Part shown: positions 16,156-24,189 of the stretch, in pieces
How the letters are laid out: each line of letters begins with the position of its first letter
How positions within the stretch are numbered: the stretch's first letter is position 1
Source: a virus
Strand: one strand, 5' to 3'
IMG/VR virus record: IMGVR_UViG_3300028388_001457
Coordinates: 14,402-48,520 of that record
DNA length: 34,119 nt
The notes under the pieces: generated by a model
Told to the model about the DNA's origin: nothing
The model's database searches: none
What the model saw: only the letters and a program-made list of their open reading frames with translations
Translations under genes and position numbers: made by a program

Positions 16156-16425
16156 ATGAGCGAAGCAACTCAATCTGCGCCCGAAGCGCAAACTGAAGAT
16201 CAGGGTCCTGGTCTTTCTCTTAACGACATCGCGGCTGCGGTGCAAATCGTCGATGTAGCATCACAGCGTGGTGCTATTCGTGGCGAAGAGATGACGGCTG
16301 TTGGTACAGTTCGTGATCGATTCATGGCATTCTTGAATCATGCCAAAGAGCAGGGTCAAATTGACCGTGTTCCTGGCGATCCAATGCCAGAAGCTGAGGC
16401 TAATGAAGCCGCTTCAGAAGAGTAA
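16156..16425 (+). CDS. Conserved small acidic protein between genes 45 and 44
   Basis: An 89-residue protein with AAGGAG upstream of ATG 16156. Its centre, LSLNDIAAAVQIVDVASQRGAIRGEEMTAVG then VRDRFMAFL, matches a small protein that marine T4-like phages carry in exactly this slot; its function is unknown to me. The N- and C-terminal ends are Glu/Ala/Pro-rich and probably unstructured. Position between clamp and clamp loader suggests a replisome accessory, which is inference. A hairpin terminator follows it. Confidence 0.85.
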   Translation: MSEATQSAPEAQTEDQGPGLSLNDIAAAVQIVDVASQRGAIRGEEMTAVGTVRDRFMAFLNHAKEQGQIDRVPGDPMPEAEANEAASEE

Positions 16426-16433
16426 AATCTTCA

Positions 16434-16458
16434 AAAGAGGGGGTTCAACCCCCTCTTT
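16434..16458 (+). terminator. Probable intrinsic terminator
   Basis: AAAGAGGGGG, loop TTCAA, CCCCCTCTTT: a perfect 10-bp stem directly after the small gene. The 3' arm ends in TTT and is followed by an A/T-rich stretch rather than a pure T run, so it may only attenuate transcription into gene 44. Confidence 0.7.
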
Positions 16459-16499
16459 ACTATATTATATTATGAATGAAAAACAATTGGAGATGTGTC

Positions 16500-17441
16500 G
16501 TGAGACCTGAATTTTTATGGGTAGAAAAGTATCGTCCTAAACGTGTAAAAGACACAATCTTACCTAATACGTTAAGTAAAACTTTTCAACAATTTGTAGA
16601 TCAAGACAATATTCCGAATCTATTATTGACTGGTCGTGCAGGTGTTGGTAAAACAACAATTGCTAAAGCAATGCTTGAAGAGTTGTCTTGTGATTATATT
16701 GTCATTAATGGCAGTATGAATGGTAATATTGATACATTGCGTGTAGAAATCGCTAACTTCGCTTCTACTGTTTCTTTTTCTGGTGGTCGTAAGTATGTCA
16801 TTCTTGACGAAGCTGATTATCTGAATCCAAACTCGACTCAGCCAGCTTTACGAAACTTTATGGAAGAGTTTAGTAAGAACTGTGGCTTTATTCTCACTTG
16901 TAACTTCAAGAACCGCATCATTGAACCGTTGCATTCAAGATGTTCTGTTGTTGAGTTTAAGATTCCGAATGAGGAAAAGCAAGAGATTGCCGCACAGTTC
17001 TATAAGCGTGTAATCAACATTTTGAAAGAAGAGGATGTAGAGTATGATAACAAAGCTGTTGCTGAGTTGGTCAAGACTCATTTCCCAGATTGGCGTAGAT
17101 GTCTTAACGAGTTACAGCGTTATTCTTCTACTGGTCGTATTGACACTGGGATCTTGGCTAACAAGTCATTAGAAAATTTTGAAAAATTAATCACTCTTAT
17201 GAAAGAACGTAACTTCACAGAAGTGCGCAAGTGGGTTGCAGAAAATAGTGATGTAGATAGTGCGGTATTGTATCGTCAACTGTATGACATGTTGCCGCTT
17301 AAAATTAATAGCACACAAAGCGTTGCTGATGCAATTGTCATCTTAGCAGAATATCAATACAAAGAAGCTTTTGTTGCTAATTCAGAAATCAATCGTGTTG
17401 CCGCACTTGCAACACTAATGGCAGAGGTAAATTGGAAATGA
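16500..17441 (+). CDS. 44: Clamp loader large subunit (T4 gp44-like)
   Basis: AAA+ ATPase that, with gp62, loads the gp45 clamp. I choose GTG 16500 because GGAG lies seven bases upstream and relatives begin just before FLWVEKYRPK; an ATG at 16476 in frame lacks a ribosome site. This gives 313 residues (T4: 319). Visible: VEKYRPKRVKDTILP, Walker A TGRAGVGKTT, Walker B ILDEADYLN, a TCNFKNRIIEPLHSRC sensor/arginine-finger stretch and FPDWRRCLNELQRY. The stop overlaps the next ATG (ATGA). Confidence 0.95.
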   Translation: MRPEFLWVEKYRPKRVKDTILPNTLSKTFQQFVDQDNIPNLLLTGRAGVGKTTIAKAMLEELSCDYIVINGSMNGNIDTLRVEIANFASTVSFSGGRKYVILDEADYLNPNSTQPALRNFMEEFSKNCGFILTCNFKNRIIEPLHSRCSVVEFKIPNEEKQEIAAQFYKRVINILKEEDVEYDNKAVAELVKTHFPDWRRCLNELQRYSSTGRIDTGILANKSLENFEKLITLMKERNFTEVRKWVAENSDVDSAVLYRQLYDMLPLKINSTQSVADAIVILAEYQYKEAFVANSEINRVAALATLMAEVNWK

Positions 17442-17734
17442 ATAGAATGCAAGAAATTTTGGTAGTCACAATGGAAGAATGTTCAGAAGTCGCAATTGAA
17501 GCTTCGAAGATTGTTCGATTTGGTTATGAAAAGAGTGACTCTCTCGAATCTGAGATCGGAGACTTGTATTGCATGATCAAAATTCTTGAAGAAGAAGGCA
17601 TGATCAATATGGAAAATGTAAAGCTATGTGCCCAAGCCAAAAGAAATAAGCTAAAGCAGTGGAGTAATATTTTTGATGATGAACCCGATGACTTTCTTTC
17701 AAACGAAATCCAAGAAAGTCTGCCTTTTGTGTGA
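17438..17734 (+). CDS. MazG-like nucleotide pyrophosphohydrolase
   Basis: A 98-residue all-alpha protein. EECSEVAIEASKI followed by ESEIGDLYCMIKIL matches the EExxE...ExxD metal site of MazG and dUTPase-like pyrophosphohydrolases. ATG 17438 overlaps the gene 44 stop. It probably hydrolyses a (d)NTP to the monophosphate. It is one of three such enzymes within 5 kb. Its 3' end overlaps the next small gene. Confidence 0.8.
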   Translation: MNRMQEILVVTMEECSEVAIEASKIVRFGYEKSDSLESEIGDLYCMIKILEEEGMINMENVKLCAQAKRNKLKQWSNIFDDEPDDFLSNEIQESLPFV

Positions 17735-17879
17735 GGCAGACTGTACAAAAGATTATTCTGTAGTCAAGTATCGCTATGAAGGTGGTCAAATTGGCGAAGC
17801 AAATCTCTGCGCGAAATGTTCAGAAGATATAAACAATTCAGAAAATGGATTAGGTGATGTAGATGAGTTCTCCCTTTGA
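17676..17879 (+). CDS. Small protein with two CxxC motifs
   Basis: About 67 residues from ATG 17676 (ATG 17689 is an alternative). It contains VCLLCEADC and LCAKCSED, so two CxxC pairs that probably bind one zinc ion, as in small zinc-ribbon proteins. The middle, YSVVKYRYEGGQIGEA, looks like a short beta hairpin. It overlaps the MazG-like gene upstream and gene 62 downstream, a tight packing typical of this replication cluster. Target unknown. Confidence 0.65.
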   Translation: MMNPMTFFQTKSKKVCLLCEADCTKDYSVVKYRYEGGQIGEANLCAKCSEDINNSENGLGDVDEFSL

Positions 17880-18285
17880 CTATGTAAATTCAATCTCGCA
17901 AAACAAGACCAATATGATGCGAGACACAGAAAATGACGCTCTTGCTGAAAAAGATTACAGTGCTTTTCTCGTAAACAAAGCACTCTCTTATCATGCAGAT
18001 ACGTTACTACATGCGAATCTTATGAATCAATATAACCAACTTGATAGTCGTCCTCAGTACGAGTTTTTACTAAATAGTATCAGACCTAAGAAGCGGTTTG
18101 CTAAGTGGGCTAAAGATACTAGTGGTAAAAGCTTAGAATATGTTTGTGAATATTATCAATGTAATAAAAACATTGGACGCGAATATCTATCAGTACTCTC
18201 TAGTGAACAAATAAAATTGATAAAAAAAGAATTAGAGATAGGTGGTGTAAATAATGAATCTCGTAGAAAATCTCGTAGAGGTTGA
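17863..18285 (+). CDS. 62: Clamp loader small subunit (T4 gp62-like)
   Basis: Partner of gp44 in the clamp loader; it has no ATP site. It has 140 residues, shorter than T4's 187 but as in marine relatives. SPFDYVNSISQNK, FLVNKALSYHADTLLHANLMNQ and LDSRPQYEFLLNSIRPKKRF are typical of the family. It starts inside the end of the upstream zinc-ribbon gene and overlaps regA by about 30 bases, so all are probably coupled. Confidence 0.92.
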   Translation: MSSPFDYVNSISQNKTNMMRDTENDALAEKDYSAFLVNKALSYHADTLLHANLMNQYNQLDSRPQYEFLLNSIRPKKRFAKWAKDTSGKSLEYVCEYYQCNKNIGREYLSVLSSEQIKLIKKELEIGGVNNESRRKSRRG

Positions 18286-18649
18286 GTTGCCAAACGACGA
18301 AAGCTTCTTAAAGGTAAAAGAAACTCTTACACGTATAGGTATTGCTTCTCGTAAGGACAAACGTCTTTACCAATCGTGTCACATTCTCCATAAGAGAGGC
18401 AAATATTATATCACACACTTCAAAGAACTGTTTATGCTTGATGGCAAGGTAAACAACTTTTCTGAAGAAGACCAAGCACGTAGAAACACAATAGCAAATC
18501 TTCTAGAAGAGTGGAACTTAATTCGTGTGGTAAATAAAGAAATGATCGAAGAGCCTAAAGCTCCCATTTCTCAAATCAAAGTTCTTCCTTACAAAGAGAA
18601 AAATGATTGGGAACTTGTGGCAAAATATAGTATTGGTAAAAAGAAATAA
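18254..18649 (+). CDS. regA: RegA translational repressor
   Basis: RNA-binding repressor that blocks translation initiation of many early phage mRNAs, including replication genes in T4. It has 131 residues (T4: 122). RIGIASRKDKRLYQSCHILHKRGKYYITHFKELF is the conserved core, with IANLLEEWNLI and a C-terminal ISQIKVLPYKEKNDWELVAKY also typical. It starts within gene 62. In T4 it lies between 62 and 43; here an accessory patch of about 1.9 kb intervenes before 43. Confidence 0.95.
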   Translation: MNLVENLVEVELPNDESFLKVKETLTRIGIASRKDKRLYQSCHILHKRGKYYITHFKELFMLDGKVNNFSEEDQARRNTIANLLEEWNLIRVVNKEMIEEPKAPISQIKVLPYKEKNDWELVAKYSIGKKK

Positions 18650-18655
18650 TGATTA

Positions 18656-19048
18656 ATGGGTGAAATGAATATGACAAATTTTGAAAAAGTTCGAGTCTTT
18701 ATGGAGAATTTCGGACAAGAAGTGAAGACTACGCCAGACTTAAGTACGTTAGAAGTTCGCGCACTTCGCTATGATCTTATTAAAGAAGAGGTCGAAGAGT
18801 TGTTTGATGCAATTGCAGAAAATGATCTGGTAGATATTGCTGATGCACTTACAGACATTCTTTATGTGACTTACGGTGCCGGTCACGCTTTTGGTATTGA
18901 TCTTGACGCTTGCTTTGATGAAGTGCAGAGATCAAACATGAGCAAATTAGGTGCTGACGGAAAACCTATTTATCGCGAAGATGGAAAAATCTTAAAAGGA
19001 CCAAATTATTTTGCTCCTGATCTTGAAAAGTTCGTCAAAGATGCATAA
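18656..19048 (+). CDS. MazG-like/phosphoribosyl-ATP pyrophosphohydrolase-like protein
   Basis: A 130-residue protein. YDLIKEEVEELFDAIAENDLVDIADALTDILYVTYGAG carries the EExxE...DxxD metal site of MazG-like hydrolases, and the C-terminal NMSKLGADGKPIYREDGKILKGPNY is common in phage and bacterial PRA-PH-like members. No good ribosome site marks ATG 18656; in-frame ATGs at 18665 and 18671 are alternatives. It likely hydrolyses a nucleotide triphosphate, or alters alarmone levels as proposed for phage MazG; which one is unknown. Confidence 0.85.
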   Translation: MGEMNMTNFEKVRVFMENFGQEVKTTPDLSTLEVRALRYDLIKEEVEELFDAIAENDLVDIADALTDILYVTYGAGHAFGIDLDACFDEVQRSNMSKLGADGKPIYREDGKILKGPNYFAPDLEKFVKDA

Positions 19049-19051
19049 ATA
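19044..19051 (+). promoter_or_regulatory. Possible late promoter variant (hsp20)
   Basis: CATAAATA, one mismatch from TATAAATA, overlapping the stop of the MazG-like gene, 67 bases before the hsp20 start. No sigma-70 promoter is visible for hsp20. Confidence 0.35.
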
Positions 19052-19117
19052 GTACGTGAACGCCTTATAGGGTTCATTTATAAAACAATCTTGCTTAATT
19101 TAAAAGGAGATAGCAAA

Positions 19118-19570
19118 ATGACTAATACACGTAGACTAACTACGGATCTACTTAACGATCCATTCTTTATCGGCTTTGATAACATTATAAATAAGTTGTC
19201 ACAAGTCGAGCAAAACACAACTAACTACCCGCCTTACAATATCGTCAAAACAGATGAGAATTTTTATTCTGTTGAGATTGCGGTAGCTGGCTTCACTGAA
19301 GCAGATATCGACATCACTGTTGAAGACGGTGTTCTAAGCATTGAAGGTCGTAAAGAAGGACAATCTGATCAGACGTTCCTACATAGAGGAATTAGCGGTC
19401 GACCTTTTAAGCGAACCTTCAACCTCGCCGACACAGTAGTTGTTCGTGCCGCAAATCTTGCAAACGGTGTTCTCTCTGTTGATCTGGAAAATGTAATCCC
19501 AGAAGAGAAGAAGCCTCGTAAAATCGAGATTGGTACAACCGAAGAACAATTGCTCACTGAAGGCGAGTAA
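19118..19570 (+). CDS. hsp20: Small heat shock protein (Hsp20/alpha-crystallin)
   Basis: ATP-independent chaperone that holds unfolding proteins. The 150 residues include the alpha-crystallin domain: YNIVKTDENFYSVEIAVAGF, DIDITVEDGVLSIEGRKE, FLHRGISGRPFKRTFNLAD, the signature ANGVLSVDLENVIPEEKKP and a following IEI motif. AAAGGAG precedes ATG 19118. Hsp20 genes are a recurrent feature of marine T4-like phages. A GC-rich hairpin follows the gene. Confidence 0.95.
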   Translation: MTNTRRLTTDLLNDPFFIGFDNIINKLSQVEQNTTNYPPYNIVKTDENFYSVEIAVAGFTEADIDITVEDGVLSIEGRKEGQSDQTFLHRGISGRPFKRTFNLADTVVVRAANLANGVLSVDLENVIPEEKKPRKIEIGTTEEQLLTEGE

Positions 19571-19572
19571 AA

Positions 19573-19620
19573 GAAGGGGGGCGGCGTAAGTCGATCCAAT
19601 ATTCGCAGTCGCCCCCCTTC
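19573..19620 (+). repeat. GC-rich inverted repeat after hsp20
   Basis: GAAGGGGGGCG at 19573-19583 and its perfect complement at 19610-19620, an 11-bp stem around a 26-base loop that can pair further (GCG 19584-19586 with CGC 19605-19607). No T run follows on the + strand, but TTTT follows on the - strand. Possible terminator or mRNA-end stabiliser. It stands out in this A/T-rich genome. Confidence 0.75.
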
Positions 19621-19656
19621 ACCCGGACTTTACACACAACACAAAGGAAAAACAAA

Positions 19657-19887
19657 ATGTCAAATAAAAACCCATTCGAAATCCGTTCAGAAATGCTTCA
19701 ACTTGCAAAAGACTATATGGACCAGCAATATTACATGAACAAAGAGTTTGCAGAAAAAATGTATGATGCTGGAAAAAAGTCGATTGAAGACCTACAAGAA
19801 GCGAATAAAATGTATACAATTGATGATCTGATGGCTAAAGCCAAAGAGATGTATACTTTTGTGACTGATAAGGGAAACAATACTTAA
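19657..19887 (+). CDS. Conserved small helical protein
   Basis: A 76-residue protein beginning NPFEIRSEMLQLAKDYMDQQY, followed by MNKEFAEKMYDAGKKSIEDLQ. This NPFEIR...LAxxY pattern recurs in a small protein of marine T4-like phages whose function I do not know. Charged and helical, weakly reminiscent of phasin-like proteins, but I would not assign that. AAAGGAAAAAC precedes the start. It lies between hsp20 and the alternative oxidase. Confidence 0.8.
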   Translation: MSNKNPFEIRSEMLQLAKDYMDQQYYMNKEFAEKMYDAGKKSIEDLQEANKMYTIDDLMAKAKEMYTFVTDKGNNT

Positions 19888-19899
19888 TAACATAAAAAA

Positions 19900-20505
19900 A
19901 TGAAACAAACTCACCACATACCAGAAAGTATTAGTGACTATATCGCATTAGGCTTTACGAAATCTATGCGGTTCATTGCAGATACTTTTTTCGCAAAGCG
20001 GTACGGACACAGGGCAGTAGTCTTAGAGACTGTTGCCGCTGTCCCTGGTATGGTAGGAGGTATGTGGATACATTTAAAAAGTTTAAGAAAACTTCGTCCT
20101 GGTTATGGTCCCATGATCAGGACGCTTCTTGCAGAAGCTGAAAATGAGCGTATGCATCTCATGACATTTATTGAGATAGCACAACCAAACTGGTTTGAGA
20201 GATACCTTATATTGTTTGCTCAAGCTGTATTTTGGCATGTTTATTTTCTCATCTTTCTCATTTCGCCTTACACTGCACACAGAATTGTAGGATACTTTGA
20301 AGAAGAAGCTGTCTACAGCTACACTGAGTATCTGAAAGAAGTAGATGATGGTAGAATTGAAAATGTACCAGCGCCTGAAATTGCAATTGATTACTGGAAC
20401 TTGCCAGAAGATGCAAGACTTCGTGAAGTGATTGTTGCTGTAAGAGAAGACGAGGCTGGTCACAGAGATGTAAACCATCAAATCGCCGACACAGGTCAAG
20501 TTTAG
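19900..20505 (+). CDS. aox: Alternative oxidase (ubiquinol oxidase, di-iron)
   Basis: A 201-residue membrane-associated ubiquinol:O2 oxidoreductase of the AOX family. All six di-iron ligands are present in order: Glu43 ([10 protein letters not shown]), Glu83 and His86 (EAENERMHL), Glu134 (FEEEAVYSY) and Glu185 and His188 ([12 protein letters not shown]), plus Tyr141, which matches the redox-relevant tyrosine of trypanosome AOX. A hydrophobic stretch (about 102-132) should anchor it to one membrane leaflet. AOX takes electrons from ubiquinol straight to oxygen without pumping protons. No ribosome site is obvious. The LETVAxVPGM-type resembles proteobacterial/mitochondrial AOX rather than cyanophage plastid terminal oxidase. 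Confidence 0.95.
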   Translation: MKQTHHIPESISDYIALGFTKSMRFIADTFFAKRYGHRAVVLETVAAVPGMVGGMWIHLKSLRKLRPGYGPMIRTLLAEAENERMHLMTFIEIAQPNWFERYLILFAQAVFWHVYFLIFLISPYTAHRIVGYFEEEAVYSYTEYLKEVDDGRIENVPAPEIAIDYWNLPEDARLREVIVAVREDEAGHRDVNHQIADTGQV

Positions 20506-20507
20506 TA

Positions 20508-20536
20508 TTGACAATCTACAAATATTGTGCTAGTAT
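20508..20536 (+). promoter_or_regulatory. Sigma-70 promoter (gene 43)
   Basis: TTGACA at 20508-20513, 17 bp, TAGTAT at 20531-20536, 33 bp before the polymerase start. Confidence 0.85.
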
Positions 20537-20568
20537 AAGCGCATTATTATAGAAATACAAGGCATCAC

Positions 20569-23064
20569 ATGACATTTTATACCTGCGTAAATCGTTTTGG
20601 TAAGAATATTCTATATCGTGGTTATGATAGCAACGGTAATAGAATACACAGAAAAGTTCCTTTCAAACCTACGCTTTTCTTACCTTCAAAAAAACCAAAC
20701 ACTACTTGGAAAGCACTTGACGGCACACCTGTCGAAGCGATGCAACTTGAGAGCATGGCAGAGGCTAAAGAGTTTGTTGCTCGATATCAAGATGTTGACA
20801 ACTTCACAGTTCACGGCAACACAAATTATGTTGCTCAGTTTATCCAAGAACAGTTTCCTGGCACAATTAAGTTCAATAGCAAGTTTATCGATCTTGGTAA
20901 CATTGATATCGAAGTTGCGTCAGATGATGGTTTTCCATATCCAGAACAAGCCAATCATCCAATCATTTCTATTGCATATAAGAGTAGTCGCGAAGGCATC
21001 TATCACGTGTGGGGTCTAGGCGACTACTCTGTTGCAGATTCAGAACTGAATCTCAATGGAGAACTCATCCAGTATCGCAAATGTGCTAATGAGCGAGAGT
21101 TGATTGAGAAGTTCATGCTGTTTTGGCAAATGAATACACCAGATATCATTACTGGTTGGAACATTCGTCTCTTTGATATTCCTTACATGATTAATCGCAT
21201 TCTAAAAGTCTGTGGTGAGAAGACTGCAAAGATGTTCTCTCCCTGGGGCATTTATAACTATCGCCAAGTTCGTATGAAGTTCAAAAGCCTTGATGCATAT
21301 GACATCTATGGTGTACAACAGATGGACTATATTGACTTATTTCAGAAGTTTGGTTATACATATGGTAACCAAGAATCGTATGCACTTGATCATATCGCGA
21401 GCGTGATTCTAGGTGAAAAGAAACTCTCGTATGATGAGTATGGTTCGCTTCACACACTATACAAACACAATCATCAGAAATTCATTGACTATAATATTCG
21501 AGATGTTGATCTTGTTCGCCGTATTGATGATGAAACTGGTTTGATGGACTTGGCCTTAACAATTGCATACAAGGGCGGTGTGAACTACAACGACACATTT
21601 GGCACAACTGCGATATGGGATTGCATCATCTATCGCTATCTGTCTGAACGTAATATTGCTATACCACCAAATGTTAAAAAACATAAAGATCCATATGAAG
21701 GTGGTTATGTCAAAGATCCAAAAGTTGGCATGACAGAGTGGATTACCTCGTTCGACTTAAACTCTCTGTATCCAAATTTGATTGTTCAGTACAATATGTC
21801 GCCTGAAACTCTTGTTTCAGATGTGAAACTTGATTCTGGTGTTGAACATTATCTCAATTGTGATTCACCAGTCGAGTCTGAATATTCTGTAGCCGCAAAT
21901 GGTAGTTGCTATCGTAAAGACAAGCAAGGTTTTATGCCAAAAATTATTATCGATCTGTATGACGAACGCAAAACAACCAAGAAAGAGATGTTGAAGTTAA
22001 AACAACAAGCGCAGTCAAGCACTTCTACAGACCTCAAGAGAACGATCAATAAACTTGATAATACGCAGATGGCAGTAAAGATTTTGTTGAACTCTCTCTA
22101 TGGCGCCCTCGGCAACGCATATTTTCGTTACTTTGAAATGGAGATTGCAGAGGGTATCACATTGTCTGGTCAGTTGTCGATTCGATGGGCTGAGAAGGCA
22201 ATGAACAAAACGCTCAACAAAGTGATGAAGACAGATAAAGACTATGTGATTGCAATTGATACAGATTCTCTGTACGTCGATTTAAGTGATCTTGTCAAAG
22301 CAGTCGATCCAAAAGATCCTGTAAAATTTATTGATAAAGCGGCTGAAGAGAAGTTCGTTCCTGCAATTGCAAAAGCTTATGATGATCTTGCAAAGCAGAT
22401 GAACGTATATGACAACAGAATGGTTATGGCTCGCGAAGCGATTGCCGATCGAGGTGTATGGACTGCAAAGAAGAGATACATATTGAACGTTCACAACAAC
22501 GAAGGTGTTCAGTACGCCGAACCAAAGCTAAAAGTCATGGGCATTGAGGCAGTTAAATCGTCTACTCCTCAAGTCGTTCGAGATAAGTTCAAAGAAGCGT
22601 ATAAAATAATTCTCTCTGGCAAAGAGAGTGAACTTCAAGACTTTGTTGAGAAATTCTACGAAGAGTTTAAGAGTTTGCCGCCAGAGCAAGTGTCTTTTCC
22701 TAGAGGTGTTTCTGAGATTGACAAATGGCATGATCGCAAAACAATCTACAAGAAAGGCACTCCTATTCATGTTCGAGGCGCGCTGATGTACAATAACATG
22801 ATTCAGAAAACTGGCTTAGACAAATCGATGGAATTGATCAAAGATGGTACCAAAGTTAAGTTTTGCTATCTACGCAAGCCAAATCCTATGATGGAAAATG
22901 TCATCTCGTTTACACAATTCTTGCCAAAAGAGTTTGGGTTGGATCAATACATAGACTACGAAATGCAATTCGAAAAGACCTTCAAAGATCCCCTAAAACT
23001 TGTGAGTGATGCTATCAACTGGGATCTTGAAAAACGCAACACAATTATGGACTTTTTCTCTTGA
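20569..23064 (+). CDS. 43: DNA polymerase (T4 gp43-like, family B)
   Basis: Replicative polymerase with 3'-5' proofreading. It has 831 residues (T4: 898). Exonuclease motifs: NIDIEVAS with Asp113/Glu115, GWNIRLFDIPYMINR, and YNIRDVDLVRRID. Polymerase motifs: FDLNSLYPNLI with Asp396, KILLNSLYGALGN (from Lys504) and AIDTDSLYV with Asp564/Asp566. The C-terminal EKRNTIMDFFS resembles the clamp-binding tail of B-family polymerases (T4 ends in ...SLDFLF-like). No intein or intron is visible. The stop codon overlaps the uvsX promoter. Confidence 0.98.
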   Translation: MTFYTCVNRFGKNILYRGYDSNGNRIHRKVPFKPTLFLPSKKPNTTWKALDGTPVEAMQLESMAEAKEFVARYQDVDNFTVHGNTNYVAQFIQEQFPGTIKFNSKFIDLGNIDIEVASDDGFPYPEQANHPIISIAYKSSREGIYHVWGLGDYSVADSELNLNGELIQYRKCANERELIEKFMLFWQMNTPDIITGWNIRLFDIPYMINRILKVCGEKTAKMFSPWGIYNYRQVRMKFKSLDAYDIYGVQQMDYIDLFQKFGYTYGNQESYALDHIASVILGEKKLSYDEYGSLHTLYKHNHQKFIDYNIRDVDLVRRIDDETGLMDLALTIAYKGGVNYNDTFGTTAIWDCIIYRYLSERNIAIPPNVKKHKDPYEGGYVKDPKVGMTEWITSFDLNSLYPNLIVQYNMSPETLVSDVKLDSGVEHYLNCDSPVESEYSVAANGSCYRKDKQGFMPKIIIDLYDERKTTKKEMLKLKQQAQSSTSTDLKRTINKLDNTQMAVKILLNSLYGALGNAYFRYFEMEIAEGITLSGQLSIRWAEKAMNKTLNKVMKTDKDYVIAIDTDSLYVDLSDLVKAVDPKDPVKFIDKAAEEKFVPAIAKAYDDLAKQMNVYDNRMVMAREAIADRGVWTAKKRYILNVHNNEGVQYAEPKLKVMGIEAVKSSTPQVVRDKFKEAYKIILSGKESELQDFVEKFYEEFKSLPPEQVSFPRGVSEIDKWHDRKTIYKKGTPIHVRGALMYNNMIQKTGLDKSMELIKDGTKVKFCYLRKPNPMMENVISFTQFLPKEFGLDQYIDYEMQFEKTFKDPLKLVSDAINWDLEKRNTIMDFFS

Positions 23065-23089
23065 CAAAAGAGGCTGAAAGTGATAGTAT
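23061..23089 (+). promoter_or_regulatory. Sigma-70 promoter (uvsX-41)
   Basis: TTGACA at 23061-23066, 17 bp, TAGTAT at 23084-23089, overlapping the gene 43 stop. The -10 is identical to that of gene 43. Confidence 0.85.
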
Positions 23090-23118
23090 ATGTCTAATAT
23101 TACAAGAGGAGTAAATCT

Positions 23119-24189
23119 ATGTCATTAATGGATAAATTGATTAAGAATAGTTCTATCAAACAAACTGCGCCTATTATGGACTCAAAGGTCTATGGCAAAA
23201 AAGATATGTGTCAAACACAAGTACCTATGATCAATGTTGCACTATCTGGTCGAGTTGACGGTGGCTTAGTGCCTGGCTTGCTTATGCTTGCTGGTCCATC
23301 AAAACACTTTAAATCTGCATTCGCGTTACTTATGGCAGCCTCATATCAAAAGAAATATGACGATGCAGTCATTCTTTTCTATGATTCTGAGTTTGGTACA
23401 CCTCAATCATACTTTGAAAGTTTTGACATTGATCTAGATCGTGTTGTGCATACACCGATCACTGATGTTGAGCAACTTAAGTTCGATATTACAAAGCAGT
23501 TGTCCGAAATCGATAAGAACGACCATGTCGTTATTATAATTGACTCGATTGGTAATTTGGCTTCGAAAAAAGAAGTTGAAGATGCTATGAACGAAAAGAG
23601 TGTGGCCGACATGTCACGAGCAAAACAACTGAAGTCTCTATTTCGTATCGTTACACCACATTTGAATCTTAAAGATATTCCTCTTGTCTGTGTGAATCAC
23701 ACATATAAAGAGATTGGTATGTTTCCGAAAGATATTGTATCTGGTGGTACTGGTTCTTACTATTCAGCAGACGCGATTTGGATTATCGGTCGTCAGCAAG
23801 AGAAAGAAGGCAACGAGATTGCGGGCTATCACTTTGTGATTAATATTGAAAAATCTCGTTACACTCGTGAAAAGAGTAAGATTCCAATTACAGTTACATA
23901 TGAAGGTGGTATCAACAAATGGTCAGGTTTGTTTGATGTCGCTGAAGAACTTGGTTATATTCGTAAGCCAAAAGTTGGTTGGTTTGAAGCTGTGAACATT
24001 GAAACAGGTGAGGTCTTGACAGAGAGCCTCAAACGTGCTAAAGATTTAGCAAACAGCAAAGAGTTTTGGATGATGATGTTTGATAAAACAAATCTTGCAA
24101 AAGACATCAAAAATCGTTATACTATTGCAACTCGAAGCTTAGTTGAGCAAGACACTGAAGAAACTCAAGAGGAAACCCCTGACCAATGA
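23119..24189 (+). CDS. uvsX: UvsX recombinase (RecA-like)
   Basis: Strand-exchange recombinase. It has 356 residues (T4: 391). Walker A GPSKHFKS at 59-66 is the phage variant of the P-loop; LFYDSEFGTP, a Walker B VVIIIDSIGN, and PLVCVNHTYKEIGMFPK with the following GGTGSYYSADAIWII match the L1/L2 region. The C-terminus is acidic (DTEETQEETPDQ), as in RecA. AGAGGAG precedes ATG 23119. Overlaps gene 41 by four bases. Confidence 0.97.
   Translation: MSLMDKLIKNSSIKQTAPIMDSKVYGKKDMCQTQVPMINVALSGRVDGGLVPGLLMLAGPSKHFKSAFALLMAASYQKKYDDAVILFYDSEFGTPQSYFESFDIDLDRVVHTPITDVEQLKFDITKQLSEIDKNDHVVIIIDSIGNLASKKEVEDAMNEKSVADMSRAKQLKSLFRIVTPHLNLKDIPLVCVNHTYKEIGMFPKDIVSGGTGSYYSADAIWIIGRQQEKEGNEIAGYHFVINIEKSRYTREKSKIPITVTYEGGINKWSGLFDVAEELGYIRKPKVGWFEAVNIETGEVLTESLKRAKDLANSKEFWMMMFDKTNLAKDIKNRYTIATRSLVEQDTEETQEETPDQ

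Noticed and set aside
20083-20514. A 143-codon minus-strand open frame
   Set aside because: It lies wholly opposite the alternative oxidase gene, whose + strand frame has all family motifs; the minus frame has none.
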